A stretch of DNA of 36,897 nt, from positions 1 through 36,897 of the forward strand of contig NZ_JAFAGS010000008.1 in NCBI RefSeq assembly GCF_019237635.1, written 5' to 3'. The notes below the pieces were generated by a model. That model saw only the letters and a program-made list of their open reading frames with translations. It was not told where the DNA came from and ran no database searches. This DNA is from Pluralibacter sp. Lineage in GTDB: Bacteria; Pseudomonadota; Gammaproteobacteria; Enterobacterales; Enterobacteriaceae. Shown here in pieces: positions 15,176-23,627 of the stretch; position 1 is the stretch's first letter; each line of letters opens with the position of its first letter. The position numbers and the translations under genes are program-made.

Positions 15176-16683
15176 CCCTGCTGGCGTGGGGTGCGGTGGG
15201 GATGCTGTATCTTCCCCTGATTCCGGGGGCGAGCCTGCTGCTGGCGCCCGCCTTTTCGGCGGAGCACTGGCGGGCGCTGCTCGGCGACCCACAGTTGCCG
15301 CAGGCCGTTGCCGCCACGCTGGTCTCGACGCTTATCGCCGTCGCGGGCGCCCTGCTTATCGCCCTGAGCGCGATCGCCGCCTGCTGGCCGTCGCGGCAAT
15401 GGCGGCAGCTCTCCTCGCGCCTCCCGCTGCTGCTGGCCGTCCCGCATGTCGCCTTCGCCACCTGCGCGCTGCTGCTGTTTGCCGAAGGCGGCGCGTTGTA
15501 CCGCTGGCTGCCGTTTCTCAGCGCCTCGCCGGACCGTTACGGCGTCGGCGTCGGCCTGACCCTGGCGCTGAAAGAGAGCGGCTTTTTGCTGTGGGCTATC
15601 TACGCGCTGCTAGGTGAAAAGCGGCTGGCGGAGCAGGCGATGGTGCTGCAAAGCCAGGGCTACGGCCGCTGGCAGTGCCTGGCCTGGCTGGTGCTGCCGC
15701 AGCTGATGCCGCAACTGCGCATTGTGCTGCTGGCGACCACCGCCTGGACGCTGTCGGTGGTGGATGTCGCGCAGGTGTTAGGCCCCGGGAATCCGCCGAC
15801 GCTGGCGGTGCTCGCCTGGCAATGGTTGTCGCAGGGCGACGACGCGCAGCAGGCCAAAGGGGCGCTCGCCTGTCTGCTGCTGCTGGCGATGCTTGCCGTC
15901 CTCACCCTGCTGGCGCTGACGCTGTGGCGCGGCTGGCGACGCCGGGTGCCTGATTTTAGCGGCGTTCGCCATCCCCGACCGCGGGCGCTGCCGGGACGTT
16001 TTTTCGCCTTTTTTTTGCCCCTCTGCGGGCTGCTGTGCGTCATCGTGCTGGCGTTAACCTCACGGTTGACGGCGCCGTCGCCGGAAAGCCTGCTCAACAG
16101 CCTGTGGCTGGGGGCGCTCTCGGCGCTGCTCGGCGCCCTGCTGTGTCTGGCCTGGCTTGAGCTTGGCCATCCGCGTCTCAACACCCTTCTCTGGCTGCCG
16201 CTGATCTTGCCCGCGCTGCCGCTGGTGGCCGGTCAGTATCAGCTGGCGCTACAGGGCGTGCTGGATGGCCAGTGGCTGACCGTGCTGTGGGGACACCTGC
16301 TGTGGGTATTCCCGTGGATGCTGTTTGTCATGGCCCCGGCATGGCGGCGCATCGACCCACGCCTGACGCTGGTCGCCCGCACGCTGGGCTGGCGACGCGG
16401 GCGGATTTTCTGGCAGGTATTGTGCCCGCAGATGCTGCGCCCGCTGCTCTCTGCGCTGGCGGTGGGTTTTTCGGTGAGCATTGCGCAATACTTACCCACG
16501 CTGTGGCTCGGCGGCGGACGCATTACCACCCTGACGACCGATGCGGTGGCCCTAAGCAGCGGAGGGGATACCGCCCTGCTGGCGGCCGAGGCGCTCTGGC
16601 AACTGCTGCTGCCCACCGCCGTATTTTTGCTTATCGCCCTGCTGCTGCGCCTGGCGGGCCACTATCGACAAGGACTGCGCTGA
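15148..16683 (+). CDS. ynjC: ABC transporter permease YnjC (two fused permease halves)
   Basis: The 511-residue, strongly hydrophobic protein contains two binding-protein-dependent permease modules in tandem (about 1-260 and 285-510), as in ThiP. Each has an EAA-type loop region: AEQAMVLQSQGYGRWQ in the first and DPRLTLVARTLGWRRGRIFWQV in the second. It supplies the whole membrane channel. ATG 15148 overlaps the end of ynjB and its stop overlaps the ynjD start (TGATG), so the three are translationally coupled. The exact start is uncertain because AGGA touches the ATG. Confidence 0.9.
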   Translation: MAAPLRHALTLLAWGAVGMLYLPLIPGASLLLAPAFSAEHWRALLGDPQLPQAVAATLVSTLIAVAGALLIALSAIAACWPSRQWRQLSSRLPLLLAVPHVAFATCALLLFAEGGALYRWLPFLSASPDRYGVGVGLTLALKESGFLLWAIYALLGEKRLAEQAMVLQSQGYGRWQCLAWLVLPQLMPQLRIVLLATTAWTLSVVDVAQVLGPGNPPTLAVLAWQWLSQGDDAQQAKGALACLLLLAMLAVLTLLALTLWRGWRRRVPDFSGVRHPRPRALPGRFFAFFLPLCGLLCVIVLALTSRLTAPSPESLLNSLWLGALSALLGALLCLAWLELGHPRLNTLLWLPLILPALPLVAGQYQLALQGVLDGQWLTVLWGHLLWVFPWMLFVMAPAWRRIDPRLTLVARTLGWRRGRIFWQVLCPQMLRPLLSALAVGFSVSIAQYLPTLWLGGGRITTLTTDAVALSSGGDTALLAAEALWQLLLPTAVFLLIALLLRLAGHYRQGLR

Positions 16684-17315
16684 TGCTCAGTGTTTCACAG
16701 CTCTCATTAACGCTGGCGGGACGCCCGCTGCTGCGCAACGTCAGTTTTGACGTCAGCCCAGGAGAGACACTCACCCTGATGGGCACCTCCGGCAGCGGGA
16801 AATCCACCCTGTTCGCGTGGATAGCGGGCGCCCTGCCCGATGCCTTTCGCGCACAGGGCGAACTGCGGCTGAACGGTACACGCCGCGATACGCTGCCGAC
16901 GCACGCCCGGCATATCGGCATTTTGTTTCAGGATGCGCTGCTGTTCGATCACTTCAGCGTCGGGCAAAACCTGCTGCTGGCGCTGCCTGCCGCCATCCGG
17001 GGCAACGCGCGTCGCGCGAGGGTAGATGCGGCGCTGGAAAAGGCCGGGCTCGGCGGTTTTTATGCCCGCGACCCGGCCACGCTGTCCGGCGGCCAGCGCG
17101 CCCGCATCGCGCTGCTGCGGGCGATGCTGGCGCAGCCGGAAGCCCTGCTGATGGACGAACCCTTCAGCCGCCTCGACGCTCCGCTGCGCGACAGCTTTCG
17201 CCAGTGGGTGTTCGCCGAGCTGAAACGGCTGTCCATCCCGGTCGTGCTGGTCACCCACGATGCTGCGGACATTCCCCCCGGCGGACGTTGCTTACAGCTT
17301 GAAAGCTGGCGCTAA
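16683..17315 (+). CDS. ynjD: ABC transporter ATP-binding protein YnjD
   Basis: The 210-residue ATPase has Walker A GTSGSGKST (about 34-42), a Q-loop in GILFQDALLFDH, signature LSGGQRARIALLRAM (about 136) and Walker B ALLMDEPFSRLD, followed by the switch His in VLVTHDA. The start is ATG 16683, overlapping the ynjC stop by one base; the longer open frame from 16272 is only the ynjC region read in another frame. It is slightly shorter than E. coli YnjD (217). A terminator hairpin overlaps its stop codon. Confidence 0.93.
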   Translation: MLSVSQLSLTLAGRPLLRNVSFDVSPGETLTLMGTSGSGKSTLFAWIAGALPDAFRAQGELRLNGTRRDTLPTHARHIGILFQDALLFDHFSVGQNLLLALPAAIRGNARRARVDAALEKAGLGGFYARDPATLSGGQRARIALLRAMLAQPEALLMDEPFSRLDAPLRDSFRQWVFAELKRLSIPVVLVTHDAADIPPGGRCLQLESWR

Positions 17316-17336
17316 ACTGCGCCAGCGCAATGTTTT
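17305..17336 (+). terminator. Terminator at the end of ynjBCD
   Basis: GCTGGCGC (17305-17312), a six-base loop including the ynjD stop, and GCGCCAGC (17319-17326) form a perfect stem. A T-run (17332-17336) follows after a few bases. ynjE may thus be partly uncoupled from ynjBCD. Confidence 0.55.
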
Positions 17337-17390
17337 TCACCATGGCGGCGTTCAGAATGGCGTTTCCACAAACTACCGTCGGGCAATTCG

Positions 17391-18701
17391 ATGAAACGTG
17401 TTTCTCAACTGACCGCGCTGGCCCTGCTGATCGGGCTGACCTCCACCGCCTCTTCCTTTGCTGCTGATATTCCGTCCTCGTTATCACTCAAGCAGTTACA
17501 ACAACAAAACGGTATCGCTATTGATACCCGACAGAGCGCCTTCTACAACGGCTGGCCGCAAAGCCTGCAGGGCCCTCAGGGCCATGAACCCGCCGCTCTC
17601 AACCTTTCCGCCCGTTGGCTTTCCGCCATGAGCGATACGCAGCTCGCCGCCTGGATCACGCAGCATCAGCTCAAGCCGGAGACCCCGCTGGCGCTGTACG
17701 GCGACGATAGCGATAATCCTGCCGTCGCTGAGCGCCTGAAAAAAGCGGGCATGACCCACGTGACGCTGCTGAGCGATGCGCTGCAACAGCCGACACGGCT
17801 GCAAAAGCTCGCCCATTTCGAACAGTTGGTCTACCCGCAGTGGCTGCACGACCTGCAGCAGGGTAAGACCGTCGCCGCCGCGCCTGCCGGTGAGTGGAAA
17901 GTAATTGAAGCCGCCTGGGGCGCGCCGAAGTTCTATCTGCTGAACCATATTCCCGGCGCCGACTATATCGATACCAATGAAGTTGAAAGCGAACCGCTGT
18001 GGAATAAGGTGTCAGACGCCGACCTCAAGGCGATGATGGCGAAACACGGTATCCGCCATGACACGACGGTGATCCTCTATGGCCGCGATGTCTATGCCGC
18101 CGCCCGCGTGGCGCAGATCCTGCTGTATGCCGGGGTCAAGGATGTCCGGTTACTGGACGGCGGCTGGCAGGCCTGGGCCGACGCCGGGCTGCCGGTCGAG
18201 CGCGGCACGCCGGGCAACGTCAAGCCCGCGCCGGATTTTGGCGCGCCGATCCCCGGTCAACCGCAGTTGATGCTGGATATGCAACAGGCGCGCGGCCTGC
18301 TGCACCGTCAGGATGCCTCGCTGGTCAGTATTCGCTCGTGGCCGGAGTTTATCGGCACCACCAGCGGCTACAGCTACATTAAGCCGATGGGCGAGATCGC
18401 GGGTGCACGCTGGGGCCATGCGGGCAGTGACGCCACGCACATGGAGGATTTCCATAACCCGGACGGCACCATGCGCAGCGCCGACGACATCACCGCCATG
18501 TGGAGCGCCTGGCATATCCAGCCATCCCAACAGGTGGCGTTCTACTGCGGCACTGGCTGGCGCGCTTCTGAAGCCTTTATGTACGCGCGCGCTATGGGCT
18601 GGCCGCGCGTCGCGGTGTACGACGGCGGCTGGTATGAATGGAGTGCGGATGCGAAAAATCCGGTGAGCCGCGGCGAGCGCGGGCCGGACAGTACGCTGTA
18701 A
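17391..18701 (+). CDS. ynjE: Thiosulfate sulfurtransferase YnjE (three rhodanese domains)
   Basis: The 436-residue secreted protein (E. coli 435) starts with a signal peptide (MKRVSQLTALALLIGL ... SFAAD, cleavage near 25). It has three rhodanese-like domains, roughly 30-150, 155-285 and 290-430. Only the last has the active-site loop, FYCGTGWRASEA, with the probable persulfide Cys386. The middle domain ends with the rhodanese pattern LLDGGWQAWADAGLPVERG. It transfers sulfane sulfur; its physiological acceptor in the periplasm is unclear. It follows the ynjBCD transporter, as in E. coli. Confidence 0.95.
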   Translation: MKRVSQLTALALLIGLTSTASSFAADIPSSLSLKQLQQQNGIAIDTRQSAFYNGWPQSLQGPQGHEPAALNLSARWLSAMSDTQLAAWITQHQLKPETPLALYGDDSDNPAVAERLKKAGMTHVTLLSDALQQPTRLQKLAHFEQLVYPQWLHDLQQGKTVAAAPAGEWKVIEAAWGAPKFYLLNHIPGADYIDTNEVESEPLWNKVSDADLKAMMAKHGIRHDTTVILYGRDVYAAARVAQILLYAGVKDVRLLDGGWQAWADAGLPVERGTPGNVKPAPDFGAPIPGQPQLMLDMQQARGLLHRQDASLVSIRSWPEFIGTTSGYSYIKPMGEIAGARWGHAGSDATHMEDFHNPDGTMRSADDITAMWSAWHIQPSQQVAFYCGTGWRASEAFMYARAMGWPRVAVYDGGWYEWSADAKNPVSRGERGPDSTL

Positions 18702-18711
18702 CCGCCCTTAT

Positions 18712-18740
18712 CCCGGCAGCGGTTACCCCTGCCGGGTTTC
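18712..18740 (+). terminator. Hairpin between convergent ynjE and ynjF
   Basis: CCCGGCAG (18712-18719) pairs with CTGCCGGG (18729-18736) around nine bases, followed by TTT on the plus strand. It overlaps the last codons of ynjF. Confidence 0.4.
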
Positions 18741-19349
18741 CAGCCCCTTCAGCGTCACGTAGCCGCTCCACACCCGGGTGAAGGTCGTCAGCCAGCACAG
18801 CGTGCCGAATATCCACGCAAACCACGGGAACAGCGCCGGAAACAGGCAGCTCAACCCGAACAACAGCATCGTTTCGCTCCCCTCCGTCAGCCCGCCAAGA
18901 TAGTAAAACGATTTGTGCGCATAGCCCGGGTTATCGAGCTGATGCTTCGCCGCGAGCGCGGCAAAGGCGAGAAAGCTGCTGCCGGTGCCAATAAAGGCGA
19001 ACAGTAACCAGCCGCCGGGCAGCGCGTTGTGCGACGGGTCAGCGAGGATAAAACCAAACGGCACCAGCGCGTAGAACAGAAAATCCAGCGCGATATCGAG
19101 AAACCCGCCCGCATCGCTCAACCCCCGACGCCGCGCCAGCGCGCCGTCGAGGCCGTCCATCAGACGGTTGAGCACAATAGCGACCAGCGCCGCGCCGTAC
19201 CAGCCCAGCGCCAGAAACGGCAGCGCCAGCACGCCGACGGCGAAGCCCACGAGCGTCAGGCCGTCCGGCGAGACGCCTGGGCGGTCCAGCAGCGCGGCGA
19301 GGCGGTTGAGGCCCGGTTTGACCCGCGGATGCAGATACTTATCAAGCAT
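18723..19349 (-). CDS. ynjF: CDP-alcohol phosphatidyltransferase family protein YnjF
   Basis: The 208-residue membrane protein (E. coli 206) carries the family motif D-G-x2-A-R-x8-G-x3-D-x3-D, seen as DGLDGALARRRGLSDAGGFLDIALD (about 62-86; the Asp and Gly residues are intact). Five to six hydrophobic helices surround it. Members join a CDP-activated lipid to an alcohol; the alcohol for YnjF is unknown. The start is ATG 19349 (MLDKYLHPR), matching E. coli; the longer frame to 19433 lies inside ynjA. The start overlaps the ynjA stop by eight bases, so the pair is co-translated. Confidence 0.93.
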   Translation of the reverse strand: MLDKYLHPRVKPGLNRLAALLDRPGVSPDGLTLVGFAVGVLALPFLALGWYGAALVAIVLNRLMDGLDGALARRRGLSDAGGFLDIALDFLFYALVPFGFILADPSHNALPGGWLLFAFIGTGSSFLAFAALAAKHQLDNPGYAHKSFYYLGGLTEGSETMLLFGLSCLFPALFPWFAWIFGTLCWLTTFTRVWSGYVTLKGLETRQG

Positions 19350-19908
19350 GCGGCGCCCTCTGGCTGTCGCACAGCCCCTGCGAGGGGATATCCAGCGCCG
19401 CATTGAACCGCGCTGACAGATTCTGAAAGGCAATAAGCGCGGTCATTTCAGCGATCGCGTCATCGGAATAATGCTGTTTCAGCGCCGCTTTTTGCGCGTC
19501 GGTGACCACCGGCGGCGTGGCGGTCACGGCATCGGCATAGGCCAGCGCCGCGCGCTCTTCATCGCTGAACAGCGCCGAGGTCTGCCATTGCGCCACCGCC
19601 TGCACTTTTTCCAGCGCGTTACAGCGCTCGGCAAGGCGCAGGCTGTTGGCATCGATGCAAAACGCGCAGTGGCACTGCTGCGACACCCGCGTCATCAGCA
19701 GCGCCCGCAATTCCGGCGCAAGCCGCGCGCGGCGGCGCTCCAGCCAGCCGACAAACAACGCCACCAGCCAGAACAGACGCGGCATGCGTCCCCACCAGCG
19801 CGTCGGGTTAAGGGTCTCGCCATAGTGTTTTTTCTGCAGATGGACAATCGGCGACAGTGATACGGGGATATCGTCAAGCGGCGGTATCCAGGGCTGGTGA
19901 TTTTTCAC
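19342..19908 (-). CDS. ynjA: AhpD/carboxymuconolactone-decarboxylase-like protein YnjA
   Basis: The product has 188 residues if started at GTG 19908, which has AGGAG seven bases upstream; the long open frame to 20283 is antisense to nudG and not coding. It matches E. coli YnjA (182), e.g. HYGETLNPTRWWGRMP, then the AhpD-like centre with Cys-x2-Cys in QCHCAFCIDANS and the later FQNLSARFNAALDIPSQGLC. AhpD-fold proteins use such cysteines in peroxide or disulfide chemistry; the YnjA function is unproven. In E. coli ynjA precedes ynjB; here it heads a minus-strand operon with ynjF. Confidence 0.88.
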   Translation of the reverse strand: MKNHQPWIPPLDDIPVSLSPIVHLQKKHYGETLNPTRWWGRMPRLFWLVALFVGWLERRRARLAPELRALLMTRVSQQCHCAFCIDANSLRLAERCNALEKVQAVAQWQTSALFSDEERAALAYADAVTATPPVVTDAQKAALKQHYSDDAIAEMTALIAFQNLSARFNAALDIPSQGLCDSQRAPHA

Positions 19909-19977
19909 CCGAAAACTCCTGCGGTTCTTTAGTGAAATCAAAGACCAGGATAGTATGGCATCCCCAGAGAGGAAACG

Positions 19978-20388
19978 TTGACGCGAATGCTGAAAACTAT
20001 TGATGTTGTTGCCGCGATTATCGAACAGGATGGTAAAATTCTGCTGGCCCAGCGCCCACCTGATGCCGATCAGGCCGGATTGTGGGAATTCCCCGGCGGT
20101 AAGGTTGAGGCTGACGAAACCCAGCCGCAGGCACTGATCCGCGAGCTGCGTGAGGAATTGGGGATTGAGGCAGAACCTGCGCGCTATATTGCCAGCCACC
20201 AGCGCGAGGTCTCGGGGCGTATGATTCATCTTCACGCCTGGCATGTGCCCGTCTTTCACGGGACGATAACCGCCCACGAGCACAGCCAGTTTGTGTGGAC
20301 CGCTCCCGGGCAGGCGTTTGACTGGGATCTCGCGCCTGCCGACGTTCCGCTACTGGAAGCGTTTATACGCCAGCAGCATCAGGTATAA
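19978..20388 (+). CDS. nudG: Nudix (d)CTP pyrophosphohydrolase NudG
   Basis: The 136-residue enzyme (E. coli 135) hydrolyses CTP, dCTP and oxidised or methylated pyrimidine nucleotides to monophosphates, cleaning the nucleotide pool. The Nudix box GGKVEADETQPQALIRELRE-EL-G is complete (about 35-58). Two starts are possible: TTG 19978 with AGAGG five bases upstream, or ATG 19987, which has the ribosome site 14 bases away. I prefer TTG on spacing, although ATG gives the N-terminus closer to E. coli. It is divergent from ynjA with a 69-base shared promoter region and convergent with ogl. Confidence 0.92.
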   Translation: MTRMLKTIDVVAAIIEQDGKILLAQRPPDADQAGLWEFPGGKVEADETQPQALIRELREELGIEAEPARYIASHQREVSGRMIHLHAWHVPVFHGTITAHEHSQFVWTAPGQAFDWDLAPADVPLLEAFIRQQHQV

Positions 20389-20415
20389 CGCCCTACCCGC
20401 GTGAATCAGGCACCG

Positions 20416-21582
20416 TTACCCGAACAGGTTTTCTGGCAACGTCGCCAGGTAGAGCGCCGGTTCTCCCTCATAGTCTGAGGTGAACAGCACCTGTCGATTA
20501 TCTGGCGTGAACGACGGATGCGGATGCGTAACCTGACGATCGCCGTTCAACACTTTCCATGTACTGTTGTGCGCCGCCAGACGCGCCTGACGTTGATTAG
20601 TGGCGTCGAAAATATACAGCCATGGATCGTTTTCAATGGTGTAACCGGTTGAATCCTCGACATCCACAGGTGTTCCTGAGCCATCGCCAACCAGCAGGGT
20701 TCCGGTATGGTTACTCATTAAGTGAGAACAGGATGGCATGGTCATGATCACGTCATTACAGCCGGTCTGCGGATCAAAACGGCTGATATAGCGCTCCTGC
20801 TGCCCTTTCATATAAGAGACATACATCAACGCGGAACCGTCCGGCACCCAGAATTCATGGGTACAACTCTCGCCTGGCGCGTGAGTTTTCACCTTGCGGA
20901 CATTTGAACCGTCTTCGTTCACCAACCACACCCGCGCATCCACCAGGTCATGAGGCCCTTCGTGGCAGAAGGCGACACAATTATCGTCGAATGGACGGTA
21001 AATCGGGTGTCCGAGCCAGTTGTTATCCTCGTGGATAACACGTGACTCACCGCTGAGTAAATCAACGCGAATCAGGCGGCAATGCGGCTTTTTGGTGAAA
21101 AACGTATGGAAAATCGTCCAGTCGGTCAGCGGCATCCAGTCTTTCTTGTCAATTTCAATCCCAACCAGACTGGTGCATTCGCTGTTTGCCACCCACGTAC
21201 CATACCCGACCCACTCTTCAGGAACCTGGTACACCGTGGTCTCAGTGAAATCGGTCAGGCTTACGCGGCGCAGTTCACGTTCATTTTTTACGTAGTACAG
21301 AAAGTCATCGTTTGGGGATAAAAAACCACCAAAGGTGTTATCACCGGCACCTTCTGTAAGCTGTACGGCCTGCTGGGTTTCCAAATCCAGTAAGTAGTAG
21401 TTACGATAGTCTGCAAATTTACCAGCGAACAGCAGCTTGCGCCCATCGTTAGTAAAGCACTTCTGATAGAAGTAGTTCCGGTGACAGAGTACGTCAACGG
21501 GTGTCAGTCGCATGATTTCAGCACCTGTTTCCGGGTCCTGAAAGTGATAAAAATCGAGCTGGATAGTTGAGCCTTTGGTCAT
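20416..21582 (-). CDS. ogl: Oligogalacturonate lyase
   Basis: The 388-residue cytoplasmic enzyme has the same length as Ogl of Dickeya (PL22). It splits short saturated and unsaturated oligogalacturonides to monomers feeding the KDG pathway. Repeated beta-propeller strands are visible, with family segments HRNYFYQKCFTNDGRKLLF, CTHEFWVPDGSALMYVSYM and THPHPSFTPDNRQVLFTSD; the conserved His residues fit the Mn-binding centre. ATG 21582 has a perfect AGGAGG five bases upstream, so the 16 extra codons to 21630 are excluded. It is divergent from the transporter gene, with a KdgR-like box 54 bases before the start. It is inserted between nudG and ynjH relative to E. coli. Confidence 0.95.
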   Translation of the reverse strand: MTKGSTIQLDFYHFQDPETGAEIMRLTPVDVLCHRNYFYQKCFTNDGRKLLFAGKFADYRNYYLLDLETQQAVQLTEGAGDNTFGGFLSPNDDFLYYVKNERELRRVSLTDFTETTVYQVPEEWVGYGTWVANSECTSLVGIEIDKKDWMPLTDWTIFHTFFTKKPHCRLIRVDLLSGESRVIHEDNNWLGHPIYRPFDDNCVAFCHEGPHDLVDARVWLVNEDGSNVRKVKTHAPGESCTHEFWVPDGSALMYVSYMKGQQERYISRFDPQTGCNDVIMTMPSCSHLMSNHTGTLLVGDGSGTPVDVEDSTGYTIENDPWLYIFDATNQRQARLAAHNSTWKVLNGDRQVTHPHPSFTPDNRQVLFTSDYEGEPALYLATLPENLFG

Positions 21583-21635
21583 ATTGGCCTCCTTCGGTAT
21601 TTTTCTTGCGCCTACTTTAAACAATGACAAAATAA

Positions 21636-21654
21636 ATTAAAACATCGTTTTGAT
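21636..21654. promoter_or_regulatory. KdgR operator (predicted)
   Basis: The 19 bases ATTAAAACATCGTTTTGAT match the KdgR consensus AATRAAAYNNYRTTTYATT, as I recall it, at 16 positions including the full central core. KdgR represses pectin-catabolism genes and is released by KDG. The site lies 54 bases upstream of ogl. Confidence 0.65.
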
Positions 21655-21710
21655 ATTTAAAAATAAACTTATCAAACATTTGTTAAATATTCATTAAGGC
21701 GTATTAATTA

Positions 21711-21726
21711 TGAGACTCAGATCACA
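21711..21726. promoter_or_regulatory. CRP-cAMP site (predicted)
   Basis: TGAGA, six bases, TCACA matches the CRP consensus at nine of ten core bases. It is placed centrally in the divergent ogl/togT spacer and could serve both promoters, in keeping with catabolite control of pectin use. Confidence 0.6.
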
Positions 21727-21991
21727 AAAACTAGCCATGTAAATCCTATTATCAATATTTAAAAATCCTAAATAAAAACAATAAATAAACACAAAGCACT
21801 GAATAACAAGAATTAATTATATTTAAATTTTTCACACCCATTCATAAACGTAATCTGCATCACAAAAAACAATGCAGACACTCATTTTTCATCATTTCTT
21901 GATATCAATCCAATTGACCATTCCTTTTCCAGGGTATAAAACAGCAATGAGATTAAAATGAAATAACGGTTTAATTATTCAGGAATAGTAA

Positions 21992-23569
21992 ATGTCGACA
22001 TTTAAAACACAGCAACCCGGCATGGCAAGGAAGGTCACTCTCGGCCATCAACTCGCGTATGGTGGGGGAAACCTGTTGGGTAGCGGTGCGTTAGCGATAG
22101 CTGGCGCATGGTTGCTCTATTTTTACACTACATTTTGTGGGCTAACGCTCATCGAGGCCTCCCTCATCTTCTCGGTGGCGAGCGTCATTGACGCTATCAG
22201 TAACCCGGTCATGGGGTATCTGACCGATAACTTTGGTAACACCTGGCTTGGCAAGCGCTTTGGTCGTCGGCGTTTCTTTGTACTCATTGGCGCGCCGCTG
22301 ATGGTGTTTTACCCCTTGCTCTGGGTTGAAGGGTTTGGTTTCTGGTATTACCTGTCGACGTACGTCATTTTCGAACTCATTTACACCTCGGTGATGGTTC
22401 CTTATGAGACGCTGGCGACGGAGATGACCGATGACTTTGCCACCCGCTCTAAGCTCACCGGCTATAAAGCTATCTTCGGTAAAATGGCGAACTTTTTAGC
22501 CGCATTCATCCCTGGCCAGTTCATTCTGATTTATGGCAAAGAGTCTGCGCAGCCGTTCCTGTATACCGGCATCACCTATGGCGTTATCTTGTTCATCGCT
22601 ATCGGCTGCCTGTACCTCTTCTCATGGGAAAATACCAGTAAAGAAGAGAACCACGTTGCGGCCCAGAAAAAACGCTCGCTGTGGGAGACCCTCACGTCGT
22701 TAGCCCGCGATATGCAATCCACCTTCTATCTGCGCGTATTTCGCAAGCATTTAGGGATGTATCTCTTTGGTTTCGGCGCGGAATGGCTGTTCGCTTCCGT
22801 CTTTACCTATTTCGTGATTTTTGTGCTGCAATACGATCCAGCGATTCTTGCCGGGTTAAACAGCCTGAACTCAATACTGCAATTGATCTCTACCGCCATC
22901 TTCATCGCCCTGTGCGTGAAGCGCGGCTTTAGCAAGCCTTATATCTGGGCGCTTAGCATTGTTATCTTTGCCGTATGCAGCTACTTCTTACTGCATTTCA
23001 TGAACCTGCCGCCGCATATCGCGACCATTGCGATCATCACCATTACCGTCATTTTTGGTTTAGGTACGGGTGGCGTTTACTATATTCCGTGGACGGTTTA
23101 TACCTTCCTGGCCGATGTGGATGAAGTCTTCACCGGGCACCGTCGTGAAGGCATCTATGCGGGCGCGATGACCTTCTCAGGGAAAATCACGCGTTCGATC
23201 ATCGTGTTTGCGATGGGCGCTATCCTGAGTTACTACGGTTTCCAGTCCAAGTCGCACACACAACCTGAAAGTGCTATCAATGCTATCTCGTGGGTGTTCT
23301 TTGGCGGCGTGGTGGTTCTGGCGCTGATTGCTATCCTGTTTAGCCGTCAGATGACCCTTAACCGTAAAACGCACAAAGTGGTGCTCGACGAAGTGGCTCG
23401 CATTAAAGCAGGCGGCGATATGAAGGATATCACCCCTGAAGCCCGTGCCGTTATCGAAGACCTGGTAGGCTACCCTTATGAACAATGTTGGGGAAACAGC
23501 GCCATTTGCCAGAAGAGAATGTCCGCCGCAGCCCCTGTCATGAAGCCGCAGCGCGCAACCTCGAAATAA
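21992..23569 (+). CDS. togT: Oligogalacturonide transporter (GPH/MFS symporter, TogT-like)
   Basis: The 525-residue protein has about 12 transmembrane helices and the glycoside-pentoside-hexuronide pattern: YGGGNLLGSG at the N-terminus, SNPVMGYLTDN-GNT with KRFGRRRFF in the first cytoplasmic loop (about 68-100), and GKITRSIIVFAMG late. It resembles TogT of Dickeya, a sodium- or proton-coupled uptake system for oligogalacturonides, more than melibiose carriers. A C-terminal soluble tail (about 470-525) includes PYEQCWGNSAICQKR. The start has AGGA before ATG at good spacing. Partner of ogl: import, then lysis. Confidence 0.88.
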   Translation: MSTFKTQQPGMARKVTLGHQLAYGGGNLLGSGALAIAGAWLLYFYTTFCGLTLIEASLIFSVASVIDAISNPVMGYLTDNFGNTWLGKRFGRRRFFVLIGAPLMVFYPLLWVEGFGFWYYLSTYVIFELIYTSVMVPYETLATEMTDDFATRSKLTGYKAIFGKMANFLAAFIPGQFILIYGKESAQPFLYTGITYGVILFIAIGCLYLFSWENTSKEENHVAAQKKRSLWETLTSLARDMQSTFYLRVFRKHLGMYLFGFGAEWLFASVFTYFVIFVLQYDPAILAGLNSLNSILQLISTAIFIALCVKRGFSKPYIWALSIVIFAVCSYFLLHFMNLPPHIATIAIITITVIFGLGTGGVYYIPWTVYTFLADVDEVFTGHRREGIYAGAMTFSGKITRSIIVFAMGAILSYYGFQSKSHTQPESAINAISWVFFGGVVVLALIAILFSRQMTLNRKTHKVVLDEVARIKAGGDMKDITPEARAVIEDLVGYPYEQCWGNSAICQKRMSAAAPVMKPQRATSK

Positions 23570-23590
23570 TCCGTCTTAGCTTTTAAGACT

Positions 23591-23623
23591 TCAGCCCCCC
23601 TGGCTTAGCGCCACGGGGGCTGA
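23591..23623. terminator. Bidirectional stem-loop between togT and ynjH
   Basis: TCAGCCCCC (23591-23599) pairs with GGGGGCTGA (23615-23623), and inner TGGC/GCCA extends the stem past one mismatch to a five-base loop. It lies between convergent stops. No T-run follows, so it may rely on stem strength. Confidence 0.5.
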
Positions 23624-23627
23624 TGCA

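Larger units (their letters stand above)
21583..21991. other. AT-rich control region between ogl and togT
   Basis: This 409-base divergent spacer has no gene and is very AT-rich. It holds a KdgR-like box (21636-21654), a good CRP site (21711-21726), a weaker CRP half-site (ATCACA near 21859-21864) and, just before togT, an imperfect KdgR-like sequence TGAAATAACGGTTTAA (21957-21972) with one base too many in the spacer. Confidence 0.6.

Noticed and set aside
16272-16682. Extension of the ynjD ATPase upstream into ynjC
   Set aside because: It is an out-of-frame reading of the permease gene; the ATPase family starts at MLSVSQLSL, coupled to the ynjC stop.
19909-20283. 125-codon N-terminal extension of ynjA
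   Set aside because: It is antisense to nudG. The GTG at 19908 has a strong ribosome site and gives the expected YnjA length.
23591-23623. Stem-loop after togT as a mobile palindrome
   Set aside because: The place between convergent stops and the single copy fit an ordinary termination structure better.
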